Shown in pieces: positions 7,570 through 10,836 of a stretch of DNA of 10,836 nt. Under the pieces are notes generated by a model that was not told where the DNA came from, made no database searches, and saw only the letters and a program-made list of their open reading frames with translations. Source of the stretch: Saprospiraceae bacterium (GTDB lineage: Bacteria > Bacteroidota > Bacteroidia > Chitinophagales > Saprospiraceae); assembly GCA_016787375.1 (NCBI GenBank), contig JAEUUM010000477.1:1-10836 (forward strand), read 5' to 3'. Every line of letters begins with the position of its first letter. The stretch's first letter is position 1. Made by a program: the position numbers and the translations under genes.

Positions 7570-8343
7570 ATGAAAACCAAAGAGGAAATTGTACAGAACT
7601 GGTTGCCAAGGTATACGGGTGTAGCTTTAGAGGATTTTGGGCAGTACATCATACTGGTGAATTTTAGTGGGTATGTCAAAACTTTTTCTGAAATCTTTAA
7701 TGTTCCTATCAAGGGAGAAGATCGTTCTATGATGTCAGCAACTGCTGAAGATATAACCATTATTAACTTTGGGATGGGTAGCCCGAATGCAGGAACCATC
7801 GTGGACTTGCTGACAGCCATTATGCCCAAAGCAATATTGTTTTTGGGCAAATGTGGTGGATTAAAGACTTCAAAAAACAAGGTTGGGGATTTTATTTTGC
7901 CAATAGCCGCCATAAGAGGTGAGGGCACATCAAATGATTACCTTCCGCCCGAAGTGCCTGCATTACCGGCATTTGCTCTTCAAAAAGCCATTTCAACAAC
8001 CATACGGGAATATGACCAAGACTACTGGACCGGTACTGTTTATACTACCAATAAGAGGGTTTGGGAGCATAGAGAGGATTTTAAAGAATACCTCAAATCG
8101 CTAAGAGCAATGGCAATAGATATGGAAACAGCAACTATTTTTATTGCAGCTTTTAAAAACTCAATTCCAGCCGGAGCTTTATTATTGGTTTCTGATATGC
8201 CTATGGTGCCTGAAGGTGTTAAAACTGAAGCAAGTGACACAGTCGTAACCAAAAGTTTTGCTGACTTGCATCTTAAAATCGGAATTGAATCACTCAGAAA
8301 GTTGAAAAATAATGCATTAACTGTTAAGCACTTGAAATTTTAA
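7570..8343 (+). CDS. amn: AMP nucleosidase (short, catalytic-domain-only form)
   Basis: This enzyme splits AMP into adenine and ribose 5-phosphate in the cytoplasm and so helps set adenylate levels and purine salvage. The 257 residues form a PNP/UDP-phosphorylase-fold domain. It contains GMGSPNA (68-74), GKCGGL (93-98), GEGTSNDYLPPEVPALPAF (117-135), TGTVYTTNKRVWEH (154-167), DMET (184-187) for ribose contact and Ser208-Asp209 in LLLVSDMP as the base-protonating acid. These segments match the short AMP nucleosidases annotated throughout Bacteroidota. E. coli Amn is about 480 residues and has an extra N-terminal regulatory domain that is absent here, so phosphate/ATP control of the E. coli kind is unlikely. 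The gene diverges from mutL and is followed after 26 bases by the glycosylasparaginase gene. Confidence 0.93.
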   Translation: MKTKEEIVQNWLPRYTGVALEDFGQYIILVNFSGYVKTFSEIFNVPIKGEDRSMMSATAEDITIINFGMGSPNAGTIVDLLTAIMPKAILFLGKCGGLKTSKNKVGDFILPIAAIRGEGTSNDYLPPEVPALPAFALQKAISTTIREYDQDYWTGTVYTTNKRVWEHREDFKEYLKSLRAMAIDMETATIFIAAFKNSIPAGALLLVSDMPMVPEGVKTEASDTVVTKSFADLHLKIGIESLRKLKNNALTVKHLKF

Positions 8344-8369
8344 TTTTATTCAGACTTAATCCAATAGCA

Positions 8370-9338
8370 ATGTCCACAAGAAGAAGTTTTATTAAGAACA
8401 TTAGCCTCGCTCCTGCTTCCTTAATTTTACCAACAATATTGTCAGCAGATAACAATTACTCAACACCATACAAAGAAGGTCTTATTATTTCAACCTGGGA
8501 TTTTGGGGCAAAAGCCAATGAAAAAGCCTGGGAGATCATCAGCAAAGGTGGTAAGGCCGTGGATGCAGTAGAAAATGGTGTAAAAGAAATAGAAAATGAT
8601 CCGAATAACACTTCAGTAGGACTTGGAGGATTTCCAGATCGTGACGGAATAGTCACACTTGATGCCGCCATCATGGATGAAAAAGGAAATGCCGGAAGTG
8701 TTTGCGCATTACAAAGAATTAAAAACCCTATTTCTGTGGCACGAAAGGTTATGGACGAAACCCCACATGTTATTTTGGTATCCGAAGGTGCACAAAAATT
8801 TGCCATCAGTAAAGGCTTCAAACTTGAAAAACAAAAAAGATCAACCGTTTCAGACAAAGCCTGGAAAGAGTGGTTAAAAAAATCAGAATACAAACCCATC
8901 ATAAATTTTGAAATGCACGACACCATAGGACAGCTGGCAATGGATAAAAATGGAGACATTTCAGGAGCATGTACTACCAGCGGTCTTGCATTTAAAATGC
9001 ATGGGAGAGTTGGCGATAGCCCAATCATTGGCGCTGGGTTATATGTTGATAATGAAGTTGGTGCCGCAACATCGAGTGGGCTTGGCGAATATGTTTTGAA
9101 AACCTTGGGTTCGTTTTTAATTGTGGAGCTTATGAGATTCGGCTATAGTCCACAAGCTGCATGCGAAGAGGCTGTAAAACGGATAACAAAAAAATATCCT
9201 TACAGGGAATTTCAAGTTGGGTTTATAGCCATGAATAAAGCAGGCGAAACAGGTACTTTCAGCATTCATCCCGGTTTTGAATTTGCTCAGTGTCGTGCAG
9301 GAGTTGTCACCAATGTTAAAGCAGGGTCTTTTCTGTAG
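8370..9338 (+). CDS. N4-(beta-N-acetylglucosaminyl)-L-asparaginase (glycosylasparaginase), Tat-exported
   Basis: This is an Ntn hydrolase that cuts the GlcNAc-asparagine bond of N-linked glycopeptides. The N-terminus has a twin-arginine signal (STRRSFIK at residues 2-9) before a hydrophobic stretch to about residue 26, so export in folded form to the periplasm is expected. Thr185 in HDTIG is the nucleophile exposed by autocleavage into alpha (about 27-184) and beta (185-322) chains. Thr203, Arg213 and Asp216 (HGRVGDSP) match residues Thr170, Arg180 and Asp183 of the Elizabethkingia (Flavobacterium) enzyme as I recall its numbering. Trp43 in STWDFG corresponds to the substrate-binding Trp11. 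The Thr203 equivalent of that enzyme is Ser236 here, a mild change. The gene sits 26 bases after amn. A plain isoaspartyl peptidase/asparaginase is the less likely alternative. Confidence 0.93.
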   Translation: MSTRRSFIKNISLAPASLILPTILSADNNYSTPYKEGLIISTWDFGAKANEKAWEIISKGGKAVDAVENGVKEIENDPNNTSVGLGGFPDRDGIVTLDAAIMDEKGNAGSVCALQRIKNPISVARKVMDETPHVILVSEGAQKFAISKGFKLEKQKRSTVSDKAWKEWLKKSEYKPIINFEMHDTIGQLAMDKNGDISGACTTSGLAFKMHGRVGDSPIIGAGLYVDNEVGAATSSGLGEYVLKTLGSFLIVELMRFGYSPQAACEEAVKRITKKYPYREFQVGFIAMNKAGETGTFSIHPGFEFAQCRAGVVTNVKAGSFL

Positions 9339-9395
9339 AATTTCTCTTTATCCTCAGTGTTTAGTTAGAGTTGTATTTTGCTTTTTGGTGTGACG

Positions 9396-9427
9396 TTCTT
9401 CTTAGGATTCGTGAGAATTATTTTTTT
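9396..9427 (+). terminator. weak candidate terminator after the glycosylasparaginase gene
   Basis: TTCTTC at 9396-9401 can pair with GAGAA at 9413-9417 with one bulge and an 11-base loop. TTATTTTTTT follows at once (9418-9427). The stem is short and AT-rich, so only its position and the T run argue for it. Confidence 0.25.
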
Positions 9428-9480
9428 GAAAGTCCTTTTAAAATATTTTGCAAAAACTGGCATCTTATTTTTTTGGCATG

Positions 9481-9488
9481 TATATTTG
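9481..9488 (+). promoter_or_regulatory. -7 promoter element of the response regulator gene
   Basis: TATATTTG fits TAnnTTTG exactly and lies 37 bases before the ATG at 9526, predicting a leader of roughly 30 bases. A TGG at 9458-9460 occupies the -33 position with a 20-base spacer, one base off the TTG consensus. The preceding gene ends 142 bases upstream, so a separate promoter is expected here. Confidence 0.5.
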
Positions 9489-9525
9489 TCCGCGAACATA
9501 CTAACAAATTAAAATCCCTGAACTG

Positions 9526-10182
9526 ATGCTAAAAGTAATCATCGCAGAAGATCATTCTATATTCGTAGAAGGTCTCAAAAAAACCCTCTTGGATTCCTTG
9601 GGTGAGAAAATCGAAATCCAATCAATTGTGTCTGATGGTAACAAACTGTTAGACGAATTAAAGTTGCTCAATCCAGATCTTTTATTCTTAGACCTAAATT
9701 TACCGGGAAGTGACGGGCTTGACTTGATAAAACCCATTCATCAAACGATGCCCAACATGCGCATCATCGTATTAACCATCTATCAAGATACAAAATTGGT
9801 TCGCGAGGCATTCAAAAGCGGGGTGGACGGCTATATACTCAAATCTTGCCGCACCCAGGAAATCCTCAAAGCAATCGATGACGTGATGGCGGGTAAGACA
9901 TTTATGGGTGAGGGTGTAGCTGTTACTGATCGGCCAAATGCATCTAAACCTTCAGAAACGATCTATCAAGATTCGTTCATGAAAAAATACAATCTCACTA
10001 ATCGTGAAATGGAGATTCTTAAGCTTATATCCAATGCTTTGACAAACAAGCAAATCTCTGAAGAATTATACATCTCTGATCAAACTGTCGGCGTGCACCG
10101 CAAGAACATCATGAGAAAACTCGGTGTTAACAGTTCGGCCGGATTGGTAAAAATGGTACATCAGCATAATTTGCTGCATTGA
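9526..10182 (+). CDS. NarL/FixJ-family response regulator (receiver + LuxR-type HTH)
   Basis: The protein has 218 residues. The receiver domain (about 1-120) has the acidic pair E8-D9, phospho-acceptor D56 in FLDLNLPG, switch Thr83 and conserved Lys105 (YILKS). A variable linker (about 124-153) leads to a LuxR-type helix-turn-helix. The latter starts at LTNREMEIL (156-164) and includes NKQISEELYIS and TVGVHRKNIMRKLGV up to about residue 201. A sensor kinase would phosphorylate D56, and the dimer would then bind DNA and activate or repress targets in the cytoplasm. No histidine kinase is encoded in the window, so the partner is elsewhere or beyond the edge. Nothing in the sequence identifies the target genes. 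The downstream region with a promoter and a secreted-protein gene is a possible but unproven local target. Confidence 0.93.
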   Translation: MLKVIIAEDHSIFVEGLKKTLLDSLGEKIEIQSIVSDGNKLLDELKLLNPDLLFLDLNLPGSDGLDLIKPIHQTMPNMRIIVLTIYQDTKLVREAFKSGVDGYILKSCRTQEILKAIDDVMAGKTFMGEGVAVTDRPNASKPSETIYQDSFMKKYNLTNREMEILKLISNALTNKQISEELYISDQTVGVHRKNIMRKLGVNSSAGLVKMVHQHNLLH

Positions 10183-10385
10183 TCTTTTAGCTTATTCAAA
10201 AAGAAGTTTCTCAGAAGCAATTATTCACAACAACGAATGATTGTTTATGCATCGTTGTATGGTTTGAGTCTCTACCGATATGCATCGATTGATCAAATGA
10301 TGTACAATTTGAGCTGGGGGAATTACGAAATGCGAATTGAAGTTTGATGAAGTTCCATAATTTTGGTTGACCGAATCTTCGATGA
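10183..10385. other. 203 bases after the response regulator with no recognisable gene
   Basis: No frame gives a protein I recognise. A 36-codon ORF on the plus strand starting at the ATG at 10237-10239 and a TTG-started minus-strand ORF overlap here, and neither has a family signature. The stretch holds an inverted repeat (10230-10258) and a TATGCATCG direct repeat. It may be more of the decayed gene whose end is seen at 10386-10622, but I cannot show that. Confidence 0.5.
10230..10258. repeat. inverted repeat / hairpin, possible terminator of the response regulator transcript
   Basis: The left arm ACAACGA-TG (10230-10239, with one bulged A at 10237) pairs with CATCGTTGT (10250-10258). That is nine pairs around a 10-base loop, 47 bases after the stop codon. 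No T run follows, so a classical intrinsic terminator is doubtful. Confidence 0.3.
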
Positions 10386-10622
10386 ACCGATTCAGCAATT
10401 CAGCTAAATAATGTAAAATCCCCGACAAATTGTAACATTTACTTGACAATGATTTTGGAATAGGATATATTTGGTAGGCAATATTTTCAAACTATACACA
10501 ACCTAATCAAAGGCAGTCAAGAAATTAAGATAAATAAGGTAAGTGAGTTTGGTTCAGGGGTTTATTATATTGTATTGAAAACCCAAGAACAAATTTACAA
10601 TCAGGTATTTATTAAACAATAA
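10386..10622 (+). pseudogene. relic of a type IX secretion C-terminal sorting domain
   Basis: Reading toward the TAA at 10620-10622, the frame gives DIFGRQ, then GSQEIKIN, then GSGVYYIVLK and finally YNQVFIKQ. This is the order of conserved segments in T9SS type A sorting domains: a GR/GK turn, then the sGvYfv strand, then a basic kfvk-like end. Further upstream in the same frame SPTNCNIYL resembles the usual NPTNGxIyl opening. An in-frame TAG at 10461-10463 breaks the two halves where an aromatic residue usually stands. The gap between them is about 7 residues against the 15-20 I would expect. Another stop (TGA) lies at 10383-10385. No ATG or GTG lies in the final open stretch, and its only TTG falls too close to the end to matter, so independent translation is unlikely. 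I infer the remains of a lost secreted protein. Confidence 0.6.
10443..10473 (+). promoter_or_regulatory. strong Bacteroidota-type promoter inside the sorting-domain relic
   Basis: TTG (10443-10445, within TTGACA) is followed by a 20-base spacer and TATATTTG (10466-10473). Both elements and the spacing fit the -33 TTG / -7 TAnnTTTG consensus. Transcription would start near 10480, leaving a leader of about 160 bases before the GTG at 10642. I see no better promoter closer to that gene. Confidence 0.5.
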
Positions 10623-10641
10623 TCTTTTAAATTATAATCCT

Positions 10642-10836
10642 GTGAAATATCAACTTTTTAAAATTATTGTTTTTTGTAGTATCTTGTTTACAGTAATAGG
10701 GGCTTTAAATGCACAAACGGACAGAATATATATAAATATTAATGCTGTTGGACTAAATACCGGAGAAAGTTGGGAAAATGCATATACTTCAATTGATTCA
10801 TTGTTTACGCACGTTAAAAAATTCAATGAAGTTTGG
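10642..10836 (+). CDS. secreted protein, N-terminal fragment; probable parallel beta-helix surface protein
   Basis: GTG at 10642 opens 65 codons that run off the window. Residues 1-24 are a clear Sec signal peptide: K2 and K7, a hydrophobic core of about 8-22, and LNA before Q25. The mature start reads TDRIYIN, then GLNTGESWENAYTSIDSLF. The 'G..G.SW.NAY..L..' pattern soon after the signal peptide is typical of right-handed parallel beta-helix proteins of the polymorphic-membrane-protein/choice-of-anchor type, which are surface-exposed or secreted. The start is chosen because the open frame reaches upstream only to 10579 with no ATG in it, and GTG sits exactly at the signal-peptide N-terminus. 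The class assignment rests on few residues, and any T9SS tail would lie beyond the window. Confidence 0.65.
   Translation, partial: MKYQLFKIIVFCSILFTVIGALNAQTDRIYININAVGLNTGESWENAYTSIDSLFTHVKKFNEVW

Noticed and set aside
7554..7928. A 124-codon open frame opposite the AMP nucleosidase gene
   Set aside because: The plus strand encodes a fully conserved enzyme here. The reverse frame shows no domain.
8456..9028. A 190-codon open frame opposite the glycosylasparaginase gene
   Set aside because: It is a mirror of a strongly conserved enzyme gene, and its translation is Ser/Pro-rich with no family resemblance.
10237..10347. A 36-codon plus-strand ORF beginning at the ATG at 10237-10239
   Set aside because: Too short, no signal, domain or leader features, and it overlaps the hairpin. 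Not reported as a gene.
10225..10449. A 74-codon minus-strand open frame starting with TTG
   Set aside because: No recognisable motif, a weak start, and it runs across the plus-strand T9SS relic. It is probably a chance frame.

Overview
The window comes from an AT-rich Bacteroidota genome. Three things point to this: TAnnTTTG-type -7 promoter elements, a remnant of a type IX secretion (T9SS) C-terminal sorting domain, and several genes in the forms typical of the phylum (a short AMP nucleosidase, a Flavobacterium-type glycosylasparaginase, and a mutL-rhomboid-rhomboid-endonuclease/phosphatase cluster). A Saprospiria- or Chitinophagia-like member is my guess from the general feel of the proteins. 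I see no rRNA, tRNA, CRISPR array, insertion sequence or phage gene.

Left part (1-1456, + strand): the window opens inside the last 35 codons of a type III pantothenate kinase (coaX). Its stop codon overlaps the start of an outer-membrane beta-barrel protein gene by 8 bases. These two genes converge on a five-gene minus-strand unit, with only 18 bases between them.

Middle (1475-7417, - strand): read in the direction of transcription, the order is mutL, a short rhomboid protease, a rhomboid with a cytoplasmic tail, a membrane-anchored endonuclease/exonuclease/phosphatase (EEP) protein, and cysS. The gaps are 34, 21, -4 and 3 bases, so this looks like one operon mixing mismatch repair, intramembrane proteolysis, a probable periplasmic hydrolase and cysteine-tRNA charging. 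The EEP gene starts with TTG and overlaps the rhomboid stop as TTGA. The MutL C-terminal domain has lost the metal-binding endonuclease motifs.

Right part (7570-10836, + strand): a divergent promoter region of 152 bases separates mutL from a probable two-gene unit of AMP nucleosidase and a Tat-exported glycosylasparaginase. A NarL/FixJ-type response regulator with its own promoter follows, with no partner kinase in view. The roughly 460 bases after it hold no intact gene. Their second half contains the decayed C-terminal sorting domain of a lost T9SS cargo protein, and an almost ideal Bacteroidota promoter lies inside that remnant. A GTG-started secreted protein resembling parallel beta-helix surface proteins begins 19 bases after the remnant and runs off the window.

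Most of the window is ordinary chromosomal housekeeping DNA. I did not find a convincing undescribed system. The most interesting part is the right end: the T9SS-tail relic, the embedded promoter and the new secreted gene. The degenerate MutL endonuclease site comes next.
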